Positions 7,668-16,354 of a DNA stretch of 45,732 nt are shown here, one piece after another. Under the pieces are notes generated by a model. It made no database searches and was not told where the DNA came from. It was given only the letters and a program-made list of their open reading frames with translations. Source of the DNA: an uncultured Rhodospirillaceae bacterium. Its GTDB lineage: Bacteria > Pseudomonadota > Alphaproteobacteria > CAAGCB01 > CAG-977. Both the position numbers and the translations under genes were made by a program. Numbering within the stretch: position 1 is the stretch's first letter; the number at the start of each line of letters is the position of its first letter. The DNA lies in contig URSF01000017.1 of assembly GCA_900550445.1 (NCBI GenBank), positions 1 to 45,732 of the forward strand. Direction: 5' to 3'.

Positions 7668-7967
7668 ATGAAGAGAATTTTTTGCGTTTTAAGCGCAATA
7701 TTCAGCTTTGCATCATCGGCGCAAGCTATTATAAACACCGAATTAAGTTCTGCGATAGACGATTCATGGGTCAATACGGGAACGCAGACGACGATCAATA
7801 CGGGGACGCAGACAGCCGTAGACAAAACCGTAGCGCAAATATGTTCCATATACTTTGACACGATGTCAGAATGTACTTCGGCGCGCGCCAAAGACACCAG
7901 CGGCAGCACGCTGACGTCCTGTACTTACACCGCCGGCTCCGGCAGCTTGTGCGGCGCATGCCACTAA
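7668..7967 (+). CDS. Small secreted Cys-containing protein of unknown function
   Basis: The 99-residue product has a clear Sec signal peptide (cleavage predicted after AQA at residue 20) and an 80-residue mature part rich in Thr and Ser. The mature part holds five Cys (59, 69, 85, 95, 98) and ends in LCGACH, so disulfides or metal/haem contact are possible. A short repeat NTGTQT occurs at 36-41 and 44-49 and is mirrored by a 17-base DNA repeat. The ribosome site is strong and a strong terminator follows, so it is a monocistronic, well-expressed gene. I recognise no family. The poly-C promoter suggests on/off surface or secreted antigen behaviour, as an inference. Confidence 0.75.
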   Translation: MKRIFCVLSAIFSFASSAQAIINTELSSAIDDSWVNTGTQTTINTGTQTAVDKTVAQICSIYFDTMSECTSARAKDTSGSTLTSCTYTAGSGSLCGACH

Positions 7968-7980
7968 ACACCTTTTACAA

Positions 7981-8010
7981 AAACAGCCTCTTTTCAGAGG
8001 CTGTTTTTTT
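7981..8010 (+). terminator. Intrinsic terminator of the secreted-protein gene
   Basis: A stem AACAGCCTCT/AGAGGCTGTT with a 4-base loop and seven T. The same hairpin sequence recurs almost exactly at 22814-22846 after nrdG. Confidence 0.92.
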
Positions 8011-8393
8011 ATGTTCAGAAAAAATGTGGCAAGCGTTCAATCCAAAAAAATGATAACGATCCTAAAAAAATTATTTTAACTTCAATACGCATCAGCCCGA
8101 TAAAACAATAATTAAGATATGAATCGCATACGGCATGACATAAAAATATCACGTCCTATTGCTCTTTAACGCACAGAAACGCCGTTAAAAAAAAAGTTTT
8201 TTCAAAGCATCAGACGCCTGTCCTATCCGTCTGAATTTACAGTCAGTACATAACAGATCACACAAACTAAAAACTTAACGCCGGGCAAAGCGGCGATGAG
8301 ATAAAAATTTCGTTTCTATATAATAAGGCCCCGCATTTATGCAGGGCCCTTTTATCATCAATCAAACCGGATAATCCTGCCGATAAAACAGTT
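8011..8393. other. AT-rich intergenic region without a recognised gene
   Basis: About 380 AT-rich bases separate the secreted-protein gene from the convergent papain-like gene. Two weak hairpins are visible: CGCCG/CGGCG at 8279-8295 and an interrupted GGCCCCGC/GCAGGGCC stem at 8327-8348, either of which could end the minus-strand gene. No coding signal or tRNA is seen. Confidence 0.4.
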
Positions 8394-9143
8394 TTATGCA
8401 CGCCGGGCAGACGGCATCATAAAATTAAGCACCTGTTTTTCATCAATCTTTCCGCCCTTTTTTCCCATCTTCGTCCCCAGTTCTATCGGAACAGGCAAAG
8501 GCTTGCTGCGCAGCATATCCAGCATTGCCGCCCGAGGCGACGCTTTATTGCCACCGAACAATTTCTGCAGTTTCAATTTGGCTTTCAACATCTGCAGGTC
8601 AATTTTACGGCGCAGGTACAGCATACGTTTTTTCAGCGTCAACCCGTGCGGCGACAAACCGATCAGTTTGCCGGGCGGCGTTTCAACGCCCGCCGCCTTT
8701 AAAATTGACGAAGAAACGGTAGAACAGTTTCTGGAAAACAGTTTATATTCCAATTCCGGGTGTTTTTTATACTCTTCCACTTTATTCTTGGCGGCCAGAT
8801 ATTGATCCCTGGAAATCGGATAAACGATCGCTTCGTTATAATGAGTATCATCTTCGCGATGAAATTCGGATTTGCAGCCCGTCATATAAAGCCGCATGGA
8901 ATCCACGACCGAATGATCCGGCCCAAACCCCCATTTTTCTTCGTTTTTGCCATCGCTCAGTCCGATAAAAGCATGCCCGGTATACCAGGTTGTATCTTTT
9001 ATGCCGCCGCCGAATTTTTGACCGTAAATCGTATCTCTGCCGGGTTTTAACAGCATTTTCGGCGTATCAAGATAAAGCGTAATTTTATAATCAGACTTTT
9101 CCTGATCAGTGTGGTCAGACACTGATTCTGCTTGTTTTGACAT
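8394..9143 (-). CDS. Putative permuted papain/NlpC-P60-like protein, unknown function
   Basis: The 249-residue protein has no signal peptide or membrane segment. Its core suggests a permuted papain-like fold: a strand with His in WYTGHAFIGLSDG (about 53-65), and later a helix starting with Cys in FSRNCSTVSSSILKAAGV (about 136-153). His before Cys is the order of permuted NlpC/P60-type enzymes, which act as peptidases, amidases or acyl transferases. The C-terminal 90 residues are Lys/Arg-rich and may be a binding or export region. It is flanked by terminators on its own, within the islet between ftsB and eno. The fold call is by motif only. Confidence 0.55.
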   Translation of the reverse strand: MSKQAESVSDHTDQEKSDYKITLYLDTPKMLLKPGRDTIYGQKFGGGIKDTTWYTGHAFIGLSDGKNEEKWGFGPDHSVVDSMRLYMTGCKSEFHREDDTHYNEAIVYPISRDQYLAAKNKVEEYKKHPELEYKLFSRNCSTVSSSILKAAGVETPPGKLIGLSPHGLTLKKRMLYLRRKIDLQMLKAKLKLQKLFGGNKASPRAAMLDMLRSKPLPVPIELGTKMGKKGGKIDEKQVLNFMMPSARRA

Positions 9144-9200
9144 TAATCACCTTGTTTTTGTTTTTTTCATTTTGTCTATTTTTTACAACATTGTCAACAT

Positions 9201-9246
9201 AAAAGAAAAAAAAGAAAACAGAGAAGCCTTATTCGCCTCTCTGTTT
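9201..9246 (-). terminator. Intrinsic terminator of the kdsA-eno unit
   Basis: Arms AAACAGAGA (9216-9224) and TCTCTGTTT (9238-9246) form a 9-bp stem; on the minus strand it is followed by a T-rich tract. Confidence 0.85.
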
Positions 9247-9286
9247 CCTTGAAAAATCCGTCTAAAATTTATTTATTGTCGGCACA

Positions 9287-10582
9287 TTAGCCGCAACAGG
9301 CGCCCAATCTGCCGAAAGCAGACCGGCCGGCGTAAACCGCCGTGTCACCCAGCTCTTCTTCAATCCGGATCAGCTGGTTATATTTTGCCAGACGGTCGGA
9401 TCTGGACATAGATCCCGTTTTAATCTGACCGCATCCCGTCGCGACGGCCAGATCGGCAATCGTTGCGTCTTCGGTTTCGCCGGAACGATGAGATAAAACA
9501 GCCGTATATCCCGCCTTTTGCGCCATGGAAACGGCGTTCAGCGTCTCTGTCAGCGTCCCGATCTGATTGACTTTGATTAAAATGGAATTGGCAATACCTT
9601 TTTCAATGCCTTCCGCCAGACGCGCCGTATTTGTCACAAACAAATCGTCGCCGACCAGCTGCACTTTGCCGCCCAAAGTCTTTGTCAAAAGGCTCCAGCC
9701 TTCCCAGTCGTCTTCGGCACAGCCGTCTTCGATTGATTTGATCGGATATTTTGCGGTCAGATCTTCGTAATACTTTACAATGCCGGCTGCATCAAACGTC
9801 TTTCCTTCACCGGCCAGAACGTATTTGCCGTCCTTGTAAAATTCGCTGGAAGCCGCGTCAATCGCCAGAACAATATCCAGCCCGGGTTTATAACCGGCCG
9901 TTTCAACCGCTTTAACAATATAAGACAACGCTTCGTCCGCACTCTTCAGGTCGGGAGCAAATCCGCCTTCGTCGCCGACGTTCGTGTTCAGCCCCGCCTG
10001 CTTCAGGTTGGATTTCAACGCCTGAAACACTTCCGATCCCATGCGTACCGCTTCGGCAATCGAAGGCGCGGAAACGGGCATAATCATAAATTCCTGAATA
10101 TCAATCGGATTATCGGCATGTTTGCCACCGTTTAAAATATTCATCATGGGAACAGGCAAAATATGCGCGTTAACGCCGCCGACATAACGATACAAAGGCA
10201 ACCCGATTTCTTCGGCGGCGGCTTTCGCAACGGCCAGAGAAACGCCCAAAATCGCATTTGCCCCCAGATTTCCCTTGTTCGGCGTCGCGTCCAGTTCAAT
10301 CATTGTCTGGTCTATTTCCTGCTGTTCCAAAGCTTCAAAGCCGCACAGCTCATCGGCAATCGTCGTATTAACAGCCTCAACGGCCTTTAAAACGCCTTTA
10401 CCGTTATAACGGGATTTGTCGCCGTCGCGCAGTTCAACGGCTTCATGAACGCCGGTCGACGCGCCGGAAGGAACCGCTGCCCGGCCAAAAGCGCCGGAAT
10501 CCAGAACGACATCGACTTCAACCGTCGGCGTTCCGCGGGAATCCAGAATTTCACGCGCGTAAATATCAATGATCTCAGACAT
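9287..10582 (-). CDS. eno: Enolase
   Basis: The 431-residue protein converts 2-phosphoglycerate to phosphoenolpyruvate in glycolysis and is also a degradosome component in some bacteria. Full-length enolase features are present: REILDSRGTPTVEVDV at the start, AVPSGASTG, the metal ligands in VLAIDAASSEFY, SIEDGCAEDDWEGW and LVGDDLFVTN, the catalytic Lys in NSILIKVNQIGTLTET, and SHRSGETEDATIADLAV. The C-terminus ends in an unusual GACCG. It lies 18 bases after kdsA with a GGAG ribosome site. Confidence 0.98.
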   Translation of the reverse strand: MSEIIDIYAREILDSRGTPTVEVDVVLDSGAFGRAAVPSGASTGVHEAVELRDGDKSRYNGKGVLKAVEAVNTTIADELCGFEALEQQEIDQTMIELDATPNKGNLGANAILGVSLAVAKAAAEEIGLPLYRYVGGVNAHILPVPMMNILNGGKHADNPIDIQEFMIMPVSAPSIAEAVRMGSEVFQALKSNLKQAGLNTNVGDEGGFAPDLKSADEALSYIVKAVETAGYKPGLDIVLAIDAASSEFYKDGKYVLAGEGKTFDAAGIVKYYEDLTAKYPIKSIEDGCAEDDWEGWSLLTKTLGGKVQLVGDDLFVTNTARLAEGIEKGIANSILIKVNQIGTLTETLNAVSMAQKAGYTAVLSHRSGETEDATIADLAVATGCGQIKTGSMSRSDRLAKYNQLIRIEEELGDTAVYAGRSAFGRLGACCG

Positions 10583-10600
10583 ATTTTTCTCCTTGAAAAC

Positions 10601-11431
10601 TTAGTATCCCTTAATCAGCTGATCAATAGCCTTTAACGAAGCCAGAACGCCTTCCAGCTCAGCCAACGGAATCATGTTTGGCCCGTCGCTGGGAGATTTG
10701 TCGGGATCCTGATGCGTTTCAATAAAAACGCCGGCAACGCCCACGGCAACGGCGGCGCGCGCCAGAACCGGCGCAAATTCACGCTGCCCGCCCGTAGAAG
10801 TCCCCTGCCCGCCCGGCTGCTGTACAGAGTGTGTCGCATCTATGACAACGGGGCAACCTGTCTGTTGGGCCATAATCGGCAAAGAACGCATGTCGACAAC
10901 CAGCGTATTATATCCGAACGAAACGCCGCGTTCCGTCACCAAAACGTTTGTATTGCCGCTCTGATCGGCTTTCGTAACAACGTTTTTCATATCCCACGGC
11001 GCCAAAAACTGTCCTTTTTTAATATTTAACGGCTTGCCTGTTTTTGCCGCGGCGACGACCAGATCGGTCTGGCGGCACAAAAACGCCGGAATTTGCAGCA
11101 TATCGACAACCTGCGCAACCGGCGCGCACTGGCCGGGTTCATGCACGTCCGTAATGACCGGACAGGAAAACTGTTTCTTGACTTCCTTGAATATATCCAT
11201 GGCCTTTTCCAGCCCGACGCCGCGCGCGCCGGAAATCGAAGTCCGGTTGGCCTTGTCAAAAGAAGCTTTAAAAACATAAGGAATATTCAGTTTTCCGGTA
11301 ATTTCAACAATTTTTCCGGCCAAATCAATCGTATGATCCATACTTTCCAGCTGACAGGGGCCGCCGATCAAAACAAAAGGCAGATCATTTGAAAAAGTAA
11401 TGTTTCCGACCGAAACACGACGATTCTGCAT
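10601..11431 (-). CDS. kdsA: 3-deoxy-D-manno-octulosonate 8-phosphate (KDO-8-P) synthase
   Basis: The 276-residue enzyme condenses phosphoenolpyruvate with arabinose 5-phosphate to make KDO-8-phosphate for lipopolysaccharide core. Motifs include IGGPCQLES, KASFDKANRTS, GARGVGLEKAM, TDVHEPGQC and GGQREFAPVLARAAVAVGV. Its presence implies a Gram-negative outer membrane with KDO. It heads the kdsA-eno unit; eno also makes its co-substrate. In many Alphaproteobacteria pyrG sits between secG and kdsA; here it is absent. Confidence 0.97.
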   Translation of the reverse strand: MQNRRVSVGNITFSNDLPFVLIGGPCQLESMDHTIDLAGKIVEITGKLNIPYVFKASFDKANRTSISGARGVGLEKAMDIFKEVKKQFSCPVITDVHEPGQCAPVAQVVDMLQIPAFLCRQTDLVVAAAKTGKPLNIKKGQFLAPWDMKNVVTKADQSGNTNVLVTERGVSFGYNTLVVDMRSLPIMAQQTGCPVVIDATHSVQQPGGQGTSTGGQREFAPVLARAAVAVGVAGVFIETHQDPDKSPSDGPNMIPLAELEGVLASLKAIDQLIKGY

Positions 11432-11451
11432 TTATTTCTCCTTGAACAGAT

Positions 11452-11492
11452 AAAAAAACAAAAAGGCAGAAAAACCAACGCCTCTCTGCCTT
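11452..11492 (-). terminator. Intrinsic terminator after secG
   Basis: Arms AAGGCAGA (11463-11470) and TCTGCCTT (11485-11492) with a 14-base loop, followed on the minus strand by T-rich sequence. It separates tpiA-secG from kdsA-eno. Confidence 0.75.
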
Positions 11493-11500
11493 CAAACACA

Positions 11501-11830
11501 TTATTTCGACGAAACGGGAACGACCGGCACTTTAGGAGCGGCAGGTTCCGTTTTTGAAACGGCCGGCGCGTTTTCCATAAAAGACTTCTGCGCTTTTTCC
11601 GCTTCGCCTTTGCTCATAATCGCCAGCGTCAGGCTGGTAATCATAAAGCAGGTCGCCAGAATTGCCGTCATGCGGGTCAGCATGTTGCCGACCGAACGCC
11701 CCGTCATAAAGCTGCCCATGCCGCCGCCGCCCAGACCGCCCAGCGCACCGCCTTCGGAACGCTGCATCAAAATCACGCAAACCAGACAAACGGCTAAAAT
11801 AACGTGAACGACCAAAATAAACGTATGCAT
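11501..11830 (-). CDS. secG: Preprotein translocase subunit SecG
   Basis: The 109-residue protein is the small accessory subunit of the SecYEG channel. It shows the SecG pattern of two membrane segments (about 4-22 and 53-73) joined by the conserved loop VILMQRSEGGALGGLGGG and the SFMTGRS motif, followed by a polar Ala/Pro-rich tail. It lies 23 bases after tpiA, the usual bacterial order. Confidence 0.95.
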   Translation of the reverse strand: MHTFILVVHVILAVCLVCVILMQRSEGGALGGLGGGGMGSFMTGRSVGNMLTRMTAILATCFMITSLTLAIMSKGEAEKAQKSFMENAPAVSKTEPAAPKVPVVPVSSK

Positions 11831-11853
11831 ACTACTTCTCTTTCAACAGGGAA

Positions 11854-12609
11854 TTATAAACAGGTTTCGATAATGGACCAGAAATCGGCGACTTTCAAGC
11901 TGGCGCCGCCGACCAGAGCGCCATCAACGTCTGCCAAAGCCATCAACTCGGCGGCATTGGACGGTTTTACGGAACCGCCATACAGAATACGCATGCCGTC
12001 AGCCGTTTCTTTGCCCAGTTTTGCAGCGATTTCGGCGCGAATGGCGGCGTGAACTTCGGCGACGTCCTGCGTCGTCGGCGTGCGCCCCGTGCCGATCGCC
12101 CAGACCGGTTCATAGGCGATCACAACGTTTCCGGCCGTCGCGTTATCGGGAACGGAACCCTGAATCTGCGTGCGGCAGACTTCAATCGTTTTGCCGGCGT
12201 CGCGTTCGGCTTCGGTTTCGCCGATGCAGATCACCGCCGTCAGACCGTGAGAAATGACCGCTTCGGCCTTCGCTTTGACCTCTTCGTTTGTTTCATGATG
12301 ATCCGTGCGTCGTTCGGAATGACCGACAATCACAAACAAAGCGCCGGCGTCCTTGATCATCGGAACGCTGATGTCGCCCGTATGCGCGCCCGATTCGGCG
12401 GCGTGAGCGTCCTCGGCTCCGACGGCGACGCGTCCTTTGACGGCTTCGACAACCGGCAGAATCCAAATCGCCGGCGGGCAGACCAGCACGTCGCATTTCG
12501 GATCGGCGACAGCCGCATATTTTTCAGCGATTCCGGCGGCCAGAGCAATTCCGTCCGCTTTCAGGCAGTTCATTTTCCAGTTTCCGGCGATTAAAGGGCG
12601 TCTTTGCAT
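11854..12609 (-). CDS. tpiA: Triose-phosphate isomerase
   Basis: The 251-residue enzyme interconverts dihydroxyacetone phosphate and glyceraldehyde 3-phosphate. Active-site elements are all present: AGNWKMN (Lys), FVIVGHSERR (His), AYEPVWAIGTG (Glu with the flexible loop) and YGGSVKPSNA/DGALVGGASL for phosphate binding. The start ATG is 16 bases downstream of a CTCCTT complement (AAGGAG). It is divergent from ppiD, as in many Alphaproteobacteria. Confidence 0.98.
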   Translation of the reverse strand: MQRRPLIAGNWKMNCLKADGIALAAGIAEKYAAVADPKCDVLVCPPAIWILPVVEAVKGRVAVGAEDAHAAESGAHTGDISVPMIKDAGALFVIVGHSERRTDHHETNEEVKAKAEAVISHGLTAVICIGETEAERDAGKTIEVCRTQIQGSVPDNATAGNVVIAYEPVWAIGTGRTPTTQDVAEVHAAIRAEIAAKLGKETADGMRILYGGSVKPSNAAELMALADVDGALVGGASLKVADFWSIIETCL

Positions 12610-12726
12610 ACTTCATTCTCCTTAAAAACAAATCCCGTTTTACTAAATTTCCAACAGGTTTAGCACAACGGCACGCCGAAAAAAACATTTATTTGCTTTT
12701 TCCCGGGCATTTTTAGAAAAAGTCTG

Positions 12727-12755
12727 TTGCCATAATAACTTCTGATATTTATTAT
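12727..12755 (+). promoter_or_regulatory. Sigma-70-type promoter of ppiD
   Basis: TTGCCA (12727-12732) and TATTAT (12750-12755) are separated by 17 bases, about 35 bases before the ppiD start codon. Confidence 0.6.
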
Positions 12756-12788
12756 TCTGCCAGTAACAAAATTTTAAGGATTTCAGAC

Positions 12789-14693
12789 ATGTTAAAATTT
12801 TTTCGTGACCAAAAAAACAGCTGGCTGATGAAAGGCATTTTAATTTTAACAGCCTTAAGCTTTGTTTCTTTATTCGGATCGGGCCGTTTTCTGGAAAAAA
12901 TCCCCGACGAGGGCAAAGCCGTTGCGAAGGTCGCCGGAAAAAAAATCACCGTCGCCCAGTTTGTGAACGAAGTAAATCATAATGTGCGGTCTTTAAGCAA
13001 AATGATGCAAAAACCTTTTACCGTGCAGGACGCCGTTCAGTCCGGCATGCTGATTTCCCTGTTTAACCAGATGGTGTCGCGTTCCGTCATGCAGGCCGCC
13101 GCAGATGATTTGAATTTAACGGTGTCCGACGAAACGGTACGCAAAACCATCGGACAAATGCCCATGTTTACGGATTATGACGGCTCGTTCAGCATGGCGG
13201 CTTATAAACAATATTTAAGCGATATGGGGCTGAGCGAAAAACGTTTCGTCGACGATGCGTTTTTGGATATGCGCGCGCAACAGCTGACGGACGCGGCCCA
13301 GGCAGCAACAATTACGCCGAAGAGCATTGCCGAAATGGTTTACCGTTTGCAAAACGAAAAACGCACGGCAGACGTTTTCACGGTAACGCCGGCTGATTTG
13401 AAAATCAAAGGCGTTCCGGGCAAAGCCGATCAGGAAAGATTATACAAAGAGCTTTCCGATGAACTGATCGCGCCGGAATACAGAACTTTTACGGTGATGT
13501 TTCTGACATTAGAGGACGTTTCCAAAAAAATTAAAATTTCCGAAGAAGAACTGCAGGAAGTTTTTAACGAAAACAAAGATTCGTACGCCATTGAAGAAAT
13601 CCGCGACGTTGACCAGATGCTGTTCGCGACGAAACAGGAAGCGGACGAAGCTTACGCGGCCCTTCAAAAAGGACAGGATTTTATGGCCGTTGCGAAAAAA
13701 TACGCCAACCAGACCGAAGACCAGACCAAACTGGGCGATTTGACACCTTCAACGGCGACGGGCGATTGGGCCGACGTCGTATTTTCAGCCAAAAAAGGCG
13801 AAATCGTCGCGCCGGTCCAGACGGCTTTCGGCTGGCAGATCCTGCGCGTCAACAAAATCACGCCGAAAGTGGAAAAACAATTTAAAGACGTCCGGGACGA
13901 AATCGAACAAAAGCTGATCGCCTCAATGGCTTATGACACTTTAACGGAAACGGCCGTCGCTTTGGACGACAGATTCGGCGCCGGCGAAACGATTGAAGAC
14001 GTCGCCGCGTCAACAGGCTACCCTGTGCGCAAATATACGCTGGTTGATCCTGCCGGAACAGACGAAAACGGTAAAAAGGTAAATATTTCCAAAATGATTC
14101 TGGCGACGGCGTTTACCAGCGACCCCGGCCGGGAATCCCCCATGACGGAAGACGGATCCGACTTTTTTGTCCTGCGTGTGGACGACGTTAAAGAACCGGC
14201 GTTAAAACCGATCGAAAAATCCCAAAAAGAAATAAAAGCCGCCTGGACGGCCGAAAAGCAAAAAGAAAAGGCGCAGGAAATCACAAAAACGATCGAACGC
14301 GACCTGAATAAAGGCATTGATCCGAAAACGATCGCCCGCAAAACCGGCGCGAAATATAAACGGATCGACGGATTGACCCGCCGCGGCGCTCAGCTGCCGG
14401 CTTCGGCCACATACCAGATTTTCAACCGGCCGTTAAAAGAAATCATAACCGTTCCGGCACAGTCGGAGTATCTGGTTATCAAAACGATCAAGACCGCACC
14501 GGCCGACCCGAAAAAAGATCAGATCGGTCTGGCTGAACTGCGCCGTTTAATGCGGGAACAGACCGCCGGAGAAAAATCAGACGCGATCTTGGCTGATTTC
14601 GCGGATTATCTGGGGTTGACAATCAACGAAGAAACAACGCAGAAAGCTTTTTCCTATATAACTAAATCAACACAGGAAGAAACAGACGAATAA
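12789..14693 (+). CDS. ppiD: PpiD/SurA_N-type periplasmic folding chaperone (peptidyl-prolyl isomerase)
   Basis: The 634-residue protein is anchored by one N-terminal membrane segment (GILILTALSFVSLFGSG, about 16-33) and helps newly secreted proteins fold near the Sec channel. The SurA-like N-terminal chaperone region spans about 40-170, and the parvulin domain about 255-355, with the sequences DVDQMLFATKQEADEAY, LGDLTPSTATGDW and PVQTAFGWQILRV. The parvulin fold is diverged, so isomerase activity is uncertain. Length is typical. AAGGA lies nine bases before the ATG. It is divergent from tpiA and ends in a strong terminator. Confidence 0.9.
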   Translation: MLKFFRDQKNSWLMKGILILTALSFVSLFGSGRFLEKIPDEGKAVAKVAGKKITVAQFVNEVNHNVRSLSKMMQKPFTVQDAVQSGMLISLFNQMVSRSVMQAAADDLNLTVSDETVRKTIGQMPMFTDYDGSFSMAAYKQYLSDMGLSEKRFVDDAFLDMRAQQLTDAAQAATITPKSIAEMVYRLQNEKRTADVFTVTPADLKIKGVPGKADQERLYKELSDELIAPEYRTFTVMFLTLEDVSKKIKISEEELQEVFNENKDSYAIEEIRDVDQMLFATKQEADEAYAALQKGQDFMAVAKKYANQTEDQTKLGDLTPSTATGDWADVVFSAKKGEIVAPVQTAFGWQILRVNKITPKVEKQFKDVRDEIEQKLIASMAYDTLTETAVALDDRFGAGETIEDVAASTGYPVRKYTLVDPAGTDENGKKVNISKMILATAFTSDPGRESPMTEDGSDFFVLRVDDVKEPALKPIEKSQKEIKAAWTAEKQKEKAQEITKTIERDLNKGIDPKTIARKTGAKYKRIDGLTRRGAQLPASATYQIFNRPLKEIITVPAQSEYLVIKTIKTAPADPKKDQIGLAELRRLMREQTAGEKSDAILADFADYLGLTINEETTQKAFSYITKSTQEETDE

Positions 14694-14700
14694 CAAACAG

Positions 14701-14730
14701 AAAAAGCTCCGTTGAACGGAGCTTTTTTTA
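14701..14730 (+). terminator. Intrinsic terminator of ppiD
   Basis: Stem AAAGCTCCGT/ACGGAGCTTT with a 3-base loop and seven T, eight bases after the stop. Confidence 0.92.
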
Positions 14731-14744
14731 TAATCCGATACAAT

Positions 14745-14770
14745 AAAAAAAAGCCCTTCAGAGGGCTTTT
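14745..14770 (-). terminator. Intrinsic terminator of the GalT-like gene
   Basis: Stem AAGCCCT/AGGGCTT with a 4-base loop, followed on the minus strand by eight T. Confidence 0.88.
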
Positions 14771-14778
14771 TCATTGTT

Positions 14779-16173
14779 TTACATATCCATTGTCGTACCG
14801 CGGCCGCGCATCGCATACGGGTGCGCCGACGTCGGCTGCAGCGTCGGATTATACATCAGGCAGTTCGGGATACAGTCACATTCGGCGGCGATCTTAATCC
14901 CTTTAGCCAGTTTTTCCTCTTTACGCAGCTCAAACAACCGGTTGACAATCCGGTCGCGCAGCGTCCACGGATCAACCGTGTTGACAAAGATCTTTGTAAC
15001 GGCTTCAAACCCGGCCGGATTACTGATACGCCACTTGATCAAAATATGCCAGGGAACGGCGACGTCAACGGCAGGCGGACGATAATACCATTCTTCATTG
15101 CACGGAATTTCGCTGCCCATCGCGGCATGGCAGGCATGCACCAGATCGGACATGCCTTTGATCTGTTCGGGCGTCTGATTCCAGGGCTGATTTTTTTCGG
15201 CTTTGGAATAAATCGCCAGCGTCGGATAACGGTGCCCGAAATCTGCGAAAGCGACGGCATAATCGTTTTCTGCAAAGATCAGATTTTGATAGCCGGCGTA
15301 GTTCACGGCGAAATCGTTATAAACATTGGGATTTTCCCGCGACATTTTAAATTCGGCTTCATTGGACGCGCTGATGCCGTCAATGGCGACCAGCTGTTTA
15401 TGCAAATGATCGAAAGACGCGCCCGCCTGATTCAACCAGTTTTGAAACACCGTGACATAGCGGACGTATCTGTTGTTCAAATAAATGTCCTTCAACGCCG
15501 CGATCGTAAAGTTAATGTACTGATAATGCATTTCCGGCGTCATGCTGCCCGACGAAGCTTTGGCGTTTTCGGAACTGGCGCCTTCAATAAAGTGGCGTTT
15601 ACCGATAATCAGTTCATGCCCGCCGGCAAAAAAGCTGTTAGCCATTTTTAATTTACGTCCGGACGAAATGCTGTCAATTTCTTCACGCGACAGGCCGCTC
15701 ATTTTCAGCTTTGCCTGAACAATGTTCAGAACATGTTCGCGCCCTTCGGGTTCGGCGATATAAGCCTCGCGGTGCGCGTTGGCTTTATCCGAAATAACGT
15801 AAGCATAGTTCTTTTCCCAGTATTCGTAAGAAATGATTTCAAACAGATTGGGAATTCTGCGAAATTCCGCCGTCGTTTCAAACAGCTGCGAAACCTTTAA
15901 GTTTTCCAGCACGCTGAACGTGCCGTCCGCGTTTTTGACCAGGCGCGATTTTTCGGGCGGCGTTTTAAGATAATTGGACGGACAGAAAGAACAAAAATCT
16001 TCGACGTCTGAAAAATTAACGGGTTTGGCGCATTCTTCTTTTTTATTTACCGTCGGCCGTTTGCCGCGTCCGGGAACGGTCCAGACCTGCGTTCCGGTAA
16101 ACGGATTAACCTGTTTTACGGTGCCGTCGGGCATTTTTTGCAGAAAATTTTGTTCATAAATACTGTTCAGCAT
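14779..16173 (-). CDS. DUF4921-type protein, galactose-1-phosphate uridylyltransferase-like nucleotidyl transferase
   Basis: The product (464 residues from the preferred ATG) resembles the HIT-superfamily GalT fold. It has a CxxC zinc-like motif (DFCSFCPSN, about 60-63) and an active-site-like segment FDHLHKQLVAIDG, equivalent to the HxHxQ of sugar-1-phosphate nucleotidyl transferases. The ATG at 16173 is chosen because AAGGA lies eight bases upstream; an ATG 13 codons earlier lacks one. It is divergent from a GlgA/GlgM-type glycosyltransferase, so a role in making or breaking a nucleotide-sugar for glucan metabolism is plausible. The substrate is unknown. An extra CDCIPNC cluster lies near the C-terminus. 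Confidence 0.75.
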   Translation of the reverse strand: MLNSIYEQNFLQKMPDGTVKQVNPFTGTQVWTVPGRGKRPTVNKKEECAKPVNFSDVEDFCSFCPSNYLKTPPEKSRLVKNADGTFSVLENLKVSQLFETTAEFRRIPNLFEIISYEYWEKNYAYVISDKANAHREAYIAEPEGREHVLNIVQAKLKMSGLSREEIDSISSGRKLKMANSFFAGGHELIIGKRHFIEGASSENAKASSGSMTPEMHYQYINFTIAALKDIYLNNRYVRYVTVFQNWLNQAGASFDHLHKQLVAIDGISASNEAEFKMSRENPNVYNDFAVNYAGYQNLIFAENDYAVAFADFGHRYPTLAIYSKAEKNQPWNQTPEQIKGMSDLVHACHAAMGSEIPCNEEWYYRPPAVDVAVPWHILIKWRISNPAGFEAVTKIFVNTVDPWTLRDRIVNRLFELRKEEKLAKGIKIAAECDCIPNCLMYNPTLQPTSAHPYAMRGRGTTMDM

Positions 16174-16354
16174 AATGAATCCTTTGTTTGCGAAAAAGAA
16201 ATCAACAGTCATTATTTGTATAAAATATCTGTCCGAAAATCCAGTCCTGAATCGTTTTTTTTAACACCTCCGCGCCGCGATAAAAGATTGACGAACGCTG
16301 ATTAAAAGGTAATTCTAGAAAAAGATTACTTTTTTCGGAGGTTTAAAAATAATT

